From Flavobacteriaceae bacterium (GTDB taxonomy: Bacteria > Bacteroidota > Bacteroidia > Flavobacteriales > Flavobacteriaceae), in assembly GCA_029238125.1 (NCBI GenBank), contig JAQWGQ010000024.1, forward strand, positions 1 through 53,247: a stretch of 53,247 bases of DNA. The letters are read 5' to 3'. This document shows, piece by piece, positions 18,977-26,192 of the stretch (position 1 is the first letter of the stretch; each line of letters starts with the position of its first letter). The notes below the pieces were generated by a model, which was not told the origin of the DNA, searched no databases, and saw only the letters and a program-made list of their open reading frames with translations. The position numbers and the translations under genes are program-made.

Positions 18977-19168
18977 TTAGGTGCGGTTTTTGGGTTTTTT
19001 GTCGGGGATTCGACCTTGGTTTCCCATCCCATCAATATCAACTTGATCATAAGAATCGGCATGTTCTTTTCGTTGAATGCGATGTTGTCTACCGATGATA
19101 CGGAGTAAGAAATAGGCATACACGATAAAAATCGTGAGTCCAACAAAAAACATCACTTGGTTAATCAT
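18977..19168 (-). CDS. Small single-pass membrane protein, hypothetical
   Basis: This 63-residue protein has one hydrophobic helix near the N-terminus (VMFFVGLTIFIVYAYFLL) followed by a basic, charged tail ending in KKPKNRT. That layout suggests a cytoplasmic tail. I place the start at the ATG at 19168, ten codons inside the longest frame, because this ATG overlaps the stop of the upstream small gene (ATGATTAA, 8 bp). Translational coupling is therefore likely. I do not recognise the family. It may form a complex with the other small protein. Its real status is supported by the overlap architecture and the typical membrane-protein composition. Confidence 0.65.
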   Translation of the reverse strand: MINQVMFFVGLTIFIVYAYFLLRIIGRQHRIQRKEHADSYDQVDIDGMGNQGRIPDKKPKNRT

Positions 19169-19334
19169 CGCGGCGTCTTTGTCGGATGGCGATTGCAAAA
19201 CCCAATATGGTTATTGGCCAAAGCCCCACATAGATCCCTTCCAATTGATTACCTGAAAACCACAGAAATACAGAATATAAAAAACTGAAAAAAGCCAGTA
19301 GGATTGGGTAGTATTTTTCTAAAAATCGTTTCAT
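19161..19334 (-). CDS. Small two-helix membrane protein, hypothetical (short gene)
   Basis: This 57-residue frame is easily missed because of its length. It starts with ATG at 19334 (MKRFLEKYYPILLAFFSFLY) and contains two hydrophobic stretches, around residues 10-27 and 34-50, separated by GNQLEG. It ends in a strongly basic IRQRRRDD tail. The positive tail and helix pattern look like a genuine inner-membrane protein with cytoplasmic ends. It lies 31 bp downstream of the oxidoreductase gene, and its stop overlaps the start of the next small gene by 8 bp, so the three genes may form one minus-strand transcript. No function is recognised. Confidence 0.65.
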   Translation of the reverse strand: MKRFLEKYYPILLAFFSFLYSVFLWFSGNQLEGIYVGLWPITILGFAIAIRQRRRDD

Positions 19335-19365
19335 CGTTCTAATTTACAAATTTTAAAATAGATGA

Positions 19366-19953
19366 TTATCTCCTTGAACCTAACTTCAAGTCTCTTTGAA
19401 TATCTTTTTTGACCACGCGCAAGTATTTCTCCCGCTTTTTTTGGGAAACAAAAGGCACCGACCAAAACTGTTTGGTTTTAAACCACAACGACCAGCGCCA
19501 ACCGAATACAAAGCTATATACCCCCATCACCAATCGGAGCTTAACCGAATTCAAATAAAGGGTACGCATAGGAAGTGAAGGCGCGCCATGTGTGACATAG
19601 GTTCTAATTTTCTTGTCTTTCAAAAATGGTTTGGGGTAGGCGTATGTTTTGGTAATATTGACAAATTGATAGGCAAAACCAGGTGTCATTACTTCGTCGA
19701 AGAAAATTTCGGTACGGGGAGTCAGACGAAACCACCAGACGGGCGAAACGATATAAATCCACTCTGCCCATGTGACGAGTTCTTTGTATTTCTCAATCAC
19801 AGCGGTTCGTGGACGCGTAAAGCTATCTCGATACAAGTCGATGATTTCCAGCTCTTGCCCACTGGCTTCAATTTCTGATTTGATAGTCGAAAAAATCCCG
19901 TTATAACAAAAGGATTGCTGGTCGGGATGACCGATAACAATTAAATTTTTCAT
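19366..19953 (-). CDS. Flavodoxin-fold NAD(P)H oxidoreductase
   Basis: This 195-residue protein belongs to the Flavodoxin_2 family (YwrO/MdaB/KefF-like), which binds FMN or FAD and reduces quinones or nitro compounds with NAD(P)H. It opens with the beta-strand and phosphate loop LIVIGHPDQQSFCYNG and has the family's IYIVSPVWWFRLTP segment, where the ring-binding aromatic residues lie. It continues with FFDEVMTPGFAYQF and the YVTHGAP loop. The length is normal for the family. A minus-strand TACTTTTG box lies 13 bases upstream of the ATG. Two tiny membrane-protein genes follow on the same strand, recalling oxidoreductases that regulate membrane transporters such as KefF, but that link is only speculative here. 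Confidence 0.85.
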   Translation of the reverse strand: MKNLIVIGHPDQQSFCYNGIFSTIKSEIEASGQELEIIDLYRDSFTRPRTAVIEKYKELVTWAEWIYIVSPVWWFRLTPRTEIFFDEVMTPGFAYQFVNITKTYAYPKPFLKDKKIRTYVTHGAPSLPMRTLYLNSVKLRLVMGVYSFVFGWRWSLWFKTKQFWSVPFVSQKKREKYLRVVKKDIQRDLKLGSRR

Positions 19954-19966
19954 AGCGCATTTTATG

Positions 19967-19974
19967 CAAAAGTA
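19967..19974 (-). promoter_or_regulatory. Putative -7 box of the oxidoreductase gene
   Basis: Read on the minus strand this is TACTTTTG, an exact match to the Bacteroidota TAnnTTTG element, 13 bases before the ATG. No convincing -33 TTTG is present. Confidence 0.5.
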
Positions 19975-20007
19975 GTAAATAACTTCTTGGAGAGTGTTAT
20001 GGTGAAG

Positions 20008-20772
20008 TTATCTCATTCGATTTTGGAGATAATTTGGCAGCTCTTGGATCGATGAAATGCAGCCATTAGGTACGATGTTTGACGCATGGACGATGGCCTT
20101 TCGGTATTTTCCAGTTTGTACCAATACCGCATGCATTCCCATCTGTTGCGCTCCTTTGATATCATTGATAAGATCATCTCCTACCATGATCAGATCCTCT
20201 GGTTTGCAACCAAAAGAATGACTAGCGAGCTCAAAAAAAGTTTGGGTAGGTTTACCAACGACAATGGCCTGCTTTCCTGTCGCATGTTCAAGTGCTGCCA
20301 CAAAGGCGCCACTGTCTAGAACAAGACCGCTTGGACCCTCGTGATAACGCCCTTTGTGAAGTGCGATGATTTCAGCTCCGCCCAAGACTTGATTCATTAA
20401 GGTATTAAGCAAATCATAATCCCATCGATTGCCGATGTCGCCAATGACAATCGCATCTGGATGCTCCAAACAGTTGGAGGGATAGTCCAGTTGTGCCTCT
20501 GGACGAAGAACCAAACGACAGCGTTTGAAATTCCGCTGTGCGAGCAAAAGTACTCCTGCATAGTTGGCGCTTACGATTTCTTGTTCTGCTACAGGAAGAC
20601 CCAAACCTTGAAGTTTAGCGACTAAATTTGTTCTAGATAAGGTCGTGTTATTGGTTACAAATCGATAAGGTATGCCTTGCTCACGCAACCAATTCAAGCA
20701 TGCAACCCCACCAGGAATCAATTGCTGTTCGACATAAAAAACTCCATCTAAATCAAATAAAACCCCTTTCAT
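20008..20772 (-). CDS. HAD-superfamily IIA phosphatase (NagD/phospholysine-phosphohistidine phosphatase-like)
   Basis: This 254-residue HAD hydrolase has subfamily IIA architecture. Motif I is FDLDGVFY with Asp7 and Asp9, motif II is the Thr of VTNNTT, motif III is the Lys in GKPTQTFF, and motif IV is GDDLINDI. The C2-type cap lies between motifs II and III. The family dephosphorylates small phospho-metabolites, and the substrate here is unknown. The C-terminal QTGKYRKA is typical of the NagD group. The gene is divergent from the crotonase gene, and its predicted promoter box overlaps the crotonase start codon. Confidence 0.87.
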   Translation of the reverse strand: MKGVLFDLDGVFYVEQQLIPGGVACLNWLREQGIPYRFVTNNTTLSRTNLVAKLQGLGLPVAEQEIVSANYAGVLLLAQRNFKRCRLVLRPEAQLDYPSNCLEHPDAIVIGDIGNRWDYDLLNTLMNQVLGGAEIIALHKGRYHEGPSGLVLDSGAFVAALEHATGKQAIVVGKPTQTFFELASHSFGCKPEDLIMVGDDLINDIKGAQQMGMHAVLVQTGKYRKAIVHASNIVPNGCISSIQELPNYLQNRMR

Positions 20773-20803
20773 CTGTTGGCTGTGTTGTCTATGCGATATT
20801 CCG

Positions 20804-20811
20804 TATTTTTG
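20804..20811 (+). promoter_or_regulatory. Putative -7 box for the crotonase-queD operon
   Basis: TATTTTTG matches TAnnTTTG exactly and lies 19 bases before the ATG at 20831. A TTG at 20785-20787 sits 16 bases upstream, slightly closer than usual for the -33 element. Confidence 0.5.
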
Positions 20812-20823
20812 TCCAATCAGTCA

Positions 20824-20831
20824 CAAAGATA
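20824..20831 (-). promoter_or_regulatory. Putative -7 box for the HAD phosphatase gene
   Basis: On the minus strand this reads TATCTTTG, an exact TAnnTTTG match 51 bases upstream of the HAD ATG. It overlaps the first base of the crotonase start codon. No -33 element is visible. Confidence 0.4.
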
Positions 20832-21604
20832 TGGTGAATCAACCGATGACAGAAGGCATACAGGTTCTAAAAGATAGTGCGGTAGCTCGGATTCATTTTG
20901 CACACGACAAGCAAAATGCCTTTCCCGCCACCCATCTCAAGGCCTTACAAGCGGCTTTTGAGGAGGTCTCAAAGGATAGCGATATTCATGTGATTATATT
21001 GCAGAGTGACCCTGCTAAGGCCTTTTGCGCAGGGGCATCTTTTGATGAGCTATTGGCCGTAAAAACGCCAGAGGAAGGAAAAGCGTTTTTTATGGGCTTT
21101 GCTGATGTGATTAATGCGATGCGACGTTGTCCACAACCCATAATTGGACGCATCCACGGCAAAGCTGTGGGCGGCGGTGTTGGGCTGATTGCAGCTTGTG
21201 ATTACGCTCTTGCCACAATACAGACAGAAGTGAAACTCTCTGAAATCGCAATTGGCATTGGTCCTTTTGTTATCGCTCCAGCAGTATTGCGAAAAATTGG
21301 CACGTCAGCACTGTCCGAACTATCATTAGTAGCGCATGCTTGGAAATCGGCAGACTGGGCACATGCCAAAGGTTTGCTTTCTGAACTGCATTCCGACTTC
21401 GATTCCCTTGAAGAAGCAGTTACGCAACACGCTAACCGCATTGCGGCATATACACCCCAAGCTCTGGCGGAACTCAAAAAAGCACTTTGGAAAGGGACAG
21501 AGGATTGGGACAATCTACTCGAACACAATGCGGCAGTTTCTGGACGTCTTGTTCTTTCTGAGCGAACACAACAAACGCTACATCAACTTAAATCTAAACC
21601 ATGA
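20831..21604 (+). CDS. Enoyl-CoA hydratase/isomerase family protein (methylglutaconyl-CoA hydratase-like)
   Basis: This crotonase-fold protein of 257 residues acts on acyl-CoA thioesters. AFCAGASFDELLA forms the first oxyanion region, and KAVGGGVGLIAACDY forms the second. Of the two classical hydratase glutamates, the second is present (Glu138 in LSEIAIGIGP) while the first is replaced by Gly118. The same Gly and a P..IAP segment occur in bacterial 3-methylglutaconyl-CoA hydratase-like proteins of leucine breakdown, as far as I recall, so that is the favoured role. No other leucine-catabolic gene is nearby. The ATG at 20831 is used; an in-frame ATG five codons later is an alternative. The stop overlaps the next gene's ATG by four bases (ATGA). 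Confidence 0.85.
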   Translation: MVNQPMTEGIQVLKDSAVARIHFAHDKQNAFPATHLKALQAAFEEVSKDSDIHVIILQSDPAKAFCAGASFDELLAVKTPEEGKAFFMGFADVINAMRRCPQPIIGRIHGKAVGGGVGLIAACDYALATIQTEVKLSEIAIGIGPFVIAPAVLRKIGTSALSELSLVAHAWKSADWAHAKGLLSELHSDFDSLEEAVTQHANRIAAYTPQALAELKKALWKGTEDWDNLLEHNAAVSGRLVLSERTQQTLHQLKSKP

Positions 21605-22050
21605 CGAAAATCCGCGTAACAAAAAGCTTTGGGTTTGAAACAGGCCATGCCCTATATGGATATGACGGTCTATGCAAAAACGTACACGGTCACAGCTATA
21701 AGCTTTATGTCACCGTGATTGGGAGCCCAATTGATGAACAAAATCATGTCAAAAATGGGATGGTCATCGATTTTAAAGATCTCAAAACCATTGTCAAATC
21801 AGAAATTGTAGATGTGTTTGACCACGCCACGGTTTTTAATCAAAACACCCCCCATGTCGACTTGGCAAAAACGCTTTCAGATAGTGGTCACAAAGTGCTA
21901 TTGGTGGACTATCAGCCCACAAGTGAAAAGATGGTTATTGATTTTGCTCATCGCATTGCCGCTCGCTTACCCAGCCACATCAAACTGCACAATGTGCGCT
22001 TGCATGAAACCGCCACGGCCTATGCCGAATGGTATGCAAGCGATCAATAA
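21601..22050 (+). CDS. queD: 6-pyruvoyl-tetrahydropterin synthase / 6-carboxytetrahydropterin synthase
   Basis: This 149-residue enzyme of the PTPS/QueD family converts dihydroneopterin triphosphate to carboxytetrahydropterin in queuosine precursor synthesis, or makes a related pterin. The zinc ligands are visible as His16 (ETGHALYG), His29 and His31 (CKNVHGHSY), and the catalytic Cys25 precedes them. The motif VIDFKDLK, the FDHATVFN segment with its catalytic His, and the glutamate of RLHETATAY complete the signature. The family is certain; QueD rather than another pterin activity is likely, but no other que genes lie nearby. The start codon overlaps the crotonase stop, so the two are translationally coupled. 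Confidence 0.88.
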   Translation: MTKIRVTKSFGFETGHALYGYDGLCKNVHGHSYKLYVTVIGSPIDEQNHVKNGMVIDFKDLKTIVKSEIVDVFDHATVFNQNTPHVDLAKTLSDSGHKVLLVDYQPTSEKMVIDFAHRIAARLPSHIKLHNVRLHETATAYAEWYASDQ

Positions 22051-22054
22051 TGAC

Positions 22055-22062
22055 TAACTTTG
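22055..22062 (+). promoter_or_regulatory. Putative -7 box of lpxH, implying a leaderless transcript
   Basis: TAACTTTG is an exact TAnnTTTG match four bases before the GTG start at 22067. Transcription starting about 5-7 bases after the box would begin at or inside the start codon. Confidence 0.45.
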
Positions 22063-22066
22063 TTGT

Positions 22067-22822
22067 GTGAAAAAGAATATCTATTTTACTTCTGACCATC
22101 ATTTGGGTGCACCCGATCCAGAAATGAGTTTGGTTCGCGAACGCCTATTTGTCAAATGGCTCGATGAAATCAAACCCAAGGCAACGGCCCTTTTTATTCT
22201 TGGTGACCTCTTTGATGTGTGGTATGAATACAAACACGTCGTTCCAAAGGGTTATGTGCGTGTTCTGGGCAAACTCGCCGAGCTTGCTGATGCGGGAGTC
22301 AACATTCATTATTTTGTTGGAAATCATGATATGTGGATGATTGACTACCTCGAAAAAGAAATCGGTGCCAAAGTTTATTTTCATCCAAAAGCGATGGAGC
22401 TCGGAACAAAACGTTTTTTTATCGGTCATGGTGATGGGTTGGGTCCTAAAGATAAGGGCTATAAACGTATGAAAAAGGTGTTTCGGAATCCGTTTTTTCA
22501 ATGGATTTACCGCTGGTTACATCCCGATTTTGGCATCCCTTTTGCGCGCTATTTATCCATAAAAAACAAACTGATTTCTGGCTCGGAAGATCTAAACTAC
22601 GATGGGCCAGACAGAGAATGGCTTGCCCAGTATGCCAAACGAAAACTCAAAACGGAACACTACGATTATTTCATTTTTGGACATCGTCATTTGCCTTTGG
22701 AAATCTCCCTCAATGATAAATCCACCTATATCAATCTCGGCGACTGGATTACCCACTATACCTATGGGGTTTTTGATGGAAAAACGCTCTCCTTAAAGCA
22801 TTGGAAGTCTGCCCATGATTGA
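22067..22822 (+). CDS. lpxH: UDP-2,3-diacylglucosamine diphosphatase
   Basis: This 251-residue calcineurin-like phosphoesterase removes UMP from UDP-2,3-diacylglucosamine in lipid A synthesis, at the inner face of the cytoplasmic membrane. All metal-binding motifs are present: SDHHLG, GDLFDVW, GNHDMW, GHGDGLG and FGHRH. The hydrophobic, basic stretch FFQWIYRWLHP probably contacts the membrane. The frame starts at GTG with MKKNIYFTSD immediately before the first motif, and no better ATG is available. The gene overlaps hflX by 8 bp. In Bacteroidota this LpxH-like family is common; a few relatives are annotated only as metallophosphoesterases. Confidence 0.87.
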   Translation: MKKNIYFTSDHHLGAPDPEMSLVRERLFVKWLDEIKPKATALFILGDLFDVWYEYKHVVPKGYVRVLGKLAELADAGVNIHYFVGNHDMWMIDYLEKEIGAKVYFHPKAMELGTKRFFIGHGDGLGPKDKGYKRMKKVFRNPFFQWIYRWLHPDFGIPFARYLSIKNKLISGSEDLNYDGPDREWLAQYAKRKLKTEHYDYFIFGHRHLPLEISLNDKSTYINLGDWITHYTYGVFDGKTLSLKHWKSAHD

Positions 22823-24014
22823 GCAAAAAGACCTTGCATTTGAACAAGCCATCCTCATCGGGATGATCAACAAAAACCAACCAGAGGAACGCATACACGA
22901 ATACCTCGATGAACTTGCATTTTTAACCCATACTGCAGGCGGAACCGTAGCCAAACGCTTCACCCAACGCATGGACACCCCACATCCTAAAACTTTTATT
23001 GGATCGGGGAAAATGGAAGATGTCCTGGCTTATGTCAAGACGCATGATATCAGCACCGTAGTCTTTGACGACGAACTCACTCCTGCGCAACAAGGCAATA
23101 TCGAGCAGCTTTTAAAATGTAAAATTTTAGACCGTACAGGTCTGATTTTAGACATTTTTGCCCAGCGCGCCAAAACTAGCTATGCCCGTACACAAGTGGA
23201 GTTGGCCCAGTACCAATATCTCTTACCCAGACTCAAGGGGTTATGGACACACCTCGAACGTCAACGCGGAGGAATTGGCATGCGTGGGCCTGGAGAAACC
23301 GAAATAGAAACTGATCGTCGAATCGTAAGAGATAAAATATCATTACTTAAGAAAAAATTGGTGGGAATTGATCGCCAAATGGCGACCCAACGAGGCAACC
23401 GCGGAGCTTTGGTTCGTGTGGCCTTGGTGGGCTATACCAACGTGGGAAAATCAACGCTGATGAACGTGTTGAGCAAGAGTAAAGTCTTTGCCGAAGATAA
23501 ACTCTTTGCCACTCTCGATACCACGGTCCGAAAAGTGGTTGTTCGTAATTTGCCTTTTTTGTTAAGCGACACGGTCGGATTTATACGTAAGCTTCCTACC
23601 CAGTTGGTCGAATCGTTTAAAAGTACACTTGATGAGGTACACGAAGCCGATATGCTCCTACATGTAGTTGATATTGCACACCCAAATTTTGAAGATCACA
23701 TCGCTTCCGTCAATAGTCTACTCGCTGATATTGGTGCTTTGGACAAGCCTACCATTATGGTTTTTAACAAAATCGACGCATATCGCCCTCAACCCTTGGA
23801 TGAGGATGACCTTGTGACCGAACGCACGTCTAAACACTACACTTTGGAAGAATGGGAAAAAACCTGGATGGCGAACACTGCTGGAGATGCGATTTTTGTA
23901 TCGGCTCAACACAAAACCCATCTCGACCAACTTAGAGATACGCTTTATCGTAAGGTGCGTGAAATTCATATTACTCGATTTCCCTACAACCACTTTTTGT
24001 ATCCTGAGGGTTAG
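22815..24014 (+). CDS. hflX: Ribosome-associated GTPase HflX
   Basis: HflX is a GTPase that binds the 50S subunit and splits stalled or heat-stressed ribosomes. The 399-residue protein has the N-terminal HflX domain (TFIGSGKMEDV, FDDELTPAQQ), then the signature GGIGMRGPGETEIETDRR and a coiled-coil stretch. The G domain follows, with G1 GYTNVGKST at about residue 206, G3 DTVGF and G4 NKID. The length is normal. The ATG at 22815 overlaps the end of lpxH by 8 bp. It ends 6 bp from the convergent DUF3078 gene, with no terminator-like hairpin between them. Confidence 0.95.
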   Translation: MIEQKDLAFEQAILIGMINKNQPEERIHEYLDELAFLTHTAGGTVAKRFTQRMDTPHPKTFIGSGKMEDVLAYVKTHDISTVVFDDELTPAQQGNIEQLLKCKILDRTGLILDIFAQRAKTSYARTQVELAQYQYLLPRLKGLWTHLERQRGGIGMRGPGETEIETDRRIVRDKISLLKKKLVGIDRQMATQRGNRGALVRVALVGYTNVGKSTLMNVLSKSKVFAEDKLFATLDTTVRKVVVRNLPFLLSDTVGFIRKLPTQLVESFKSTLDEVHEADMLLHVVDIAHPNFEDHIASVNSLLADIGALDKPTIMVFNKIDAYRPQPLDEDDLVTERTSKHYTLEEWEKTWMANTAGDAIFVSAQHKTHLDQLRDTLYRKVREIHITRFPYNHFLYPEG

Positions 24015-24020
24015 GGCAGT

Positions 24021-24911
24021 TTACAGATCAAAATTTACTCCTACGCCAAATATTTCACGGCTTTGTAGGTCTTGGACGGCATTGTCATCATAGACCAACT
24101 GGATTTCCAACTGTGTGCTAATGTACGCATTGACTTTCATCGTGGCAGTTAGGGAGTAGTCAAAATCGATGTTTTCTGGCTCTCCCAAATAATCGGAATA
24201 GAGCGCCAATCGGTTTTCGATAAATACATTTTCTACCGCTTCAAATTTGTAAAACCCACTCACTGAAGCTCCCAACTCAAAGAGGTGATTGCTCCCTTTC
24301 GATACTCCAAAATAGGCCTTATCGTCTGCCAAATCTTGCGTGAACTTACGACTAACAAAAGTGATTCGCTGAGTAAATGGCGCAATGTTCACCCACAGTT
24401 TTGACGATTTTTTGCAGTAGAGCCCCACGCCAAATTGCAGATAGGCAGGTGAAAATAAATGGGTACGTACTGTACGTATTTCTTCTCCCTCCTCATTCTT
24501 ACCAAAGGAGTATCCTCGTGCAATTTGAGACTTAAAATTTAAGATTGTTGAATAGCTCCAAGTGTCTGAAAACTCTTTACCCAATAGTGAGTTGATCTCC
24601 AAACGATCATTGGTTTTCTTTAGGAATTTATCTCCTTCGATATAGCTCAAGCCGTATGATCCTGAGCTTTTGGTGTCCCATGACCAGCCATTTTCTTTGT
24701 AATGAACTTCATAATCGACATCAAATCCAAGGGATACATTATTGACACCACCAGAAGCCCATTGGCTAAAAGCCGCCTGGTTAAACAACAAACTCGCTTT
24801 TCCTGAATAGGACCAAATCCCTCCAACAGGATCTTTTTCTAGCGCTACAGGATTTTGCGCTTGAACAATTGTTAACAGTAGAACGAAAGGAAGAAAAACG
24901 AAAGATTTCAA
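24021..24911 (-). CDS. DUF3078 outer-membrane protein
   Basis: This 296-residue protein has a signal peptide (to VQAQ, about residue 19) and a beta-strand-rich body with motifs such as FNQAAFSQWASGGVNNVSLG, typical of the Bacteroidota DUF3078 family. It is probably an outer-membrane barrel of unknown function. The start must be the TTG at 24911: an in-frame TAG lies three codons upstream, and no ATG precedes the signal peptide. It follows the suf cluster, as in many Flavobacteriia, but a TATTTTTG box just upstream suggests separate transcription. Confidence 0.88.
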   Translation of the reverse strand: MKSFVFLPFVLLLTIVQAQNPVALEKDPVGGIWSYSGKASLLFNQAAFSQWASGGVNNVSLGFDVDYEVHYKENGWSWDTKSSGSYGLSYIEGDKFLKKTNDRLEINSLLGKEFSDTWSYSTILNFKSQIARGYSFGKNEEGEEIRTVRTHLFSPAYLQFGVGLYCKKSSKLWVNIAPFTQRITFVSRKFTQDLADDKAYFGVSKGSNHLFELGASVSGFYKFEAVENVFIENRLALYSDYLGEPENIDFDYSLTATMKVNAYISTQLEIQLVYDDNAVQDLQSREIFGVGVNFDL

Positions 24912-24928
24912 AGGAGGCTATTTGATTA

Positions 24929-24936
24929 CAAAAATA
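24929..24936 (-). promoter_or_regulatory. Putative -7 box of the DUF3078 gene
   Basis: On the minus strand this reads TATTTTTG, an exact TAnnTTTG match 17 bases before the TTG start. There is no clear -33 element. Confidence 0.45.
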
Positions 24937-24943
24937 ACAAAAA

Positions 24944-25441
24944 CTAGTTTTTATATAATGGTACTGACGAGCATGCCTCTCCATAAGCGATTCGGTTGGC
25001 ATGGGGTTGTAGTATTTCCATCAGCCGAACATAGACCCAATCTGGCACAGATCCATCGCTACAGCCCTTGATTATAATGTTTTTTTGATTGTAGTCTTTG
25101 CCTCTGAGCTTTGACAAAGCGGATTCATAAGCCATACCCAAAGCAGCAGCTTGATTCCCTAAACACACCCCCAAAGCATGAGGCAGCAAACAACTTGTAA
25201 GCAGCATTGTCGCCCACTGCGGGACCAATGTATCCTTATCGATTTGTATCGCCACATACTGACCAGTAAAGACTGTCCAGTCGTGGTCAGCGATAGCTTG
25301 ACGAAAGGGTTTTTCTCTTAAAATGGGCTCATCATTGATAAAGTCCGATAGGGAGACCACAGATACCGCCATATCTTTAACTAGGGTAGCGGGATCAAAT
25401 TGAATCAGCCCGCTTTCAGCTACGCGGTTTACAATGCTCAT
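24944..25441 (-). CDS. DUF2480 family protein
   Basis: This 165-residue protein opens with IVNRVAESGLIQFDP, characteristic of the DUF2480 family found next to suf genes in Bacteroidota. It is cytosolic by appearance and has no known biochemical activity. The ATG at 25441 is preferred because it comes one base after the DUF59 stop (TAAGATG) and begins the conserved N-terminus; the longer frame up to 25477 would overlap DUF59. Its place at the end of the suf operon suggests a role in iron-sulfur cluster delivery or quality control, which is inference. Confidence 0.85.
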   Translation of the reverse strand: MSIVNRVAESGLIQFDPATLVKDMAVSVVSLSDFINDEPILREKPFRQAIADHDWTVFTGQYVAIQIDKDTLVPQWATMLLTSCLLPHALGVCLGNQAAALGMAYESALSKLRGKDYNQKNIIIKGCSDGSVPDWVYVRLMEILQPHANRIAYGEACSSVPLYKN

Positions 25442-25442
25442 C

Positions 25443-25754
25443 TTATAAAAATCCGAGTTCGAGTTTGGCTTCTTCACTCATCAAATCACGTGTCCATGGT
25501 GGATCGAAAGTGAGCTCTACTTCGGCTTCTCTTACTTCTTCCAATGAAGCAACTTTGTCTTTGACTTCTTGCGGAAGAGAATCTGCCACCGGGCAATTTG
25601 GTGTGGTGAGGGTCATCAGTACCTTGACGTCTTGGTCTTCGTTGACAAACACATCGTAAATGAGTCCGAGTTCGTAAATATCCACTGGAATTTCAGGGTC
25701 ATAAATGGTTTTGAGGGCCCTTACAATTTTGTCACCGAGTTGTTGATCTTCCAT
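25443..25754 (-). CDS. SUF-associated DUF59/MIP18-family iron-sulfur assembly protein
   Basis: This 103-residue protein belongs to the MIP18/DUF59 family (SufT/PaaD-like), which helps pass Fe-S clusters to target proteins. The DPEIPVDIYELGLIYDV signature lies near residues 19-35, and TTPNCPVAD carries the single conserved Cys thought to matter for cluster handling. It starts one base into the sufE stop codon (TAATG), so it is translationally coupled. The gene order sufS-sufE-DUF59 is standard in Flavobacteriia and supports the assignment. Confidence 0.9.
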   Translation of the reverse strand: MEDQQLGDKIVRALKTIYDPEIPVDIYELGLIYDVFVNEDQDVKVLMTLTTPNCPVADSLPQEVKDKVASLEEVREAEVELTFDPPWTRDLMSEEAKLELGFL

Positions 25755-26176
25755 TAGTTCAATTGAGTTTGATACGCCAAGGCGTATAGTTTGAGTTGTT
25801 TGATCATTGACACCAAACCATTGGCTCTGGTCGGAGAGAGATGCTCTTTCAGACCAATTTGGTCAATAAAATCGGTATTCGCATCTAAAATATCTTGTGG
25901 CGGCTGGTTGGAAAATGTGCGAATCAAAATGGCGATGATTCCTTTGGTAATCACGGCATCGCTATCGGCGGTAAACACCACTTTTTCATCAATCATATCG
26001 GCATGCACCCACACTTTGCTTTGACAGCCCTTGATGATATTGTCATCAGTTTTGTGTTTTGTTTCGATCAAGGGTAGGGACTTCCCCAGCTCAATCATAT
26101 ACTCATAGCGTTGCATCCAATCGTCAAATATTGAAAACTCGTCCATGATTTCGTCTTGTACTTGCTCTACGGTCAT
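25754..26176 (-). CDS. sufE: Cysteine desulfuration protein SufE
   Basis: SufE accepts persulfide sulfur from SufS and passes it to the SufBCD scaffold. The 140-residue protein has the key cysteine at Cys51 in IIKGCQSKVW, the same position as in E. coli. The surrounding signature includes YMIELGKSLP, GIIAILIRTFSNQPP and the C-terminal LSPTRANGL. The start lies 16 bp after sufS, and the stop overlaps the DUF59 start. Complete length and all key residues are present. Confidence 0.95.
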   Translation of the reverse strand: MTVEQVQDEIMDEFSIFDDWMQRYEYMIELGKSLPLIETKHKTDDNIIKGCQSKVWVHADMIDEKVVFTADSDAVITKGIIAILIRTFSNQPPQDILDANTDFIDQIGLKEHLSPTRANGLVSMIKQLKLYALAYQTQLN

Positions 26177-26192
26177 ATGTCAAAAATACAAA

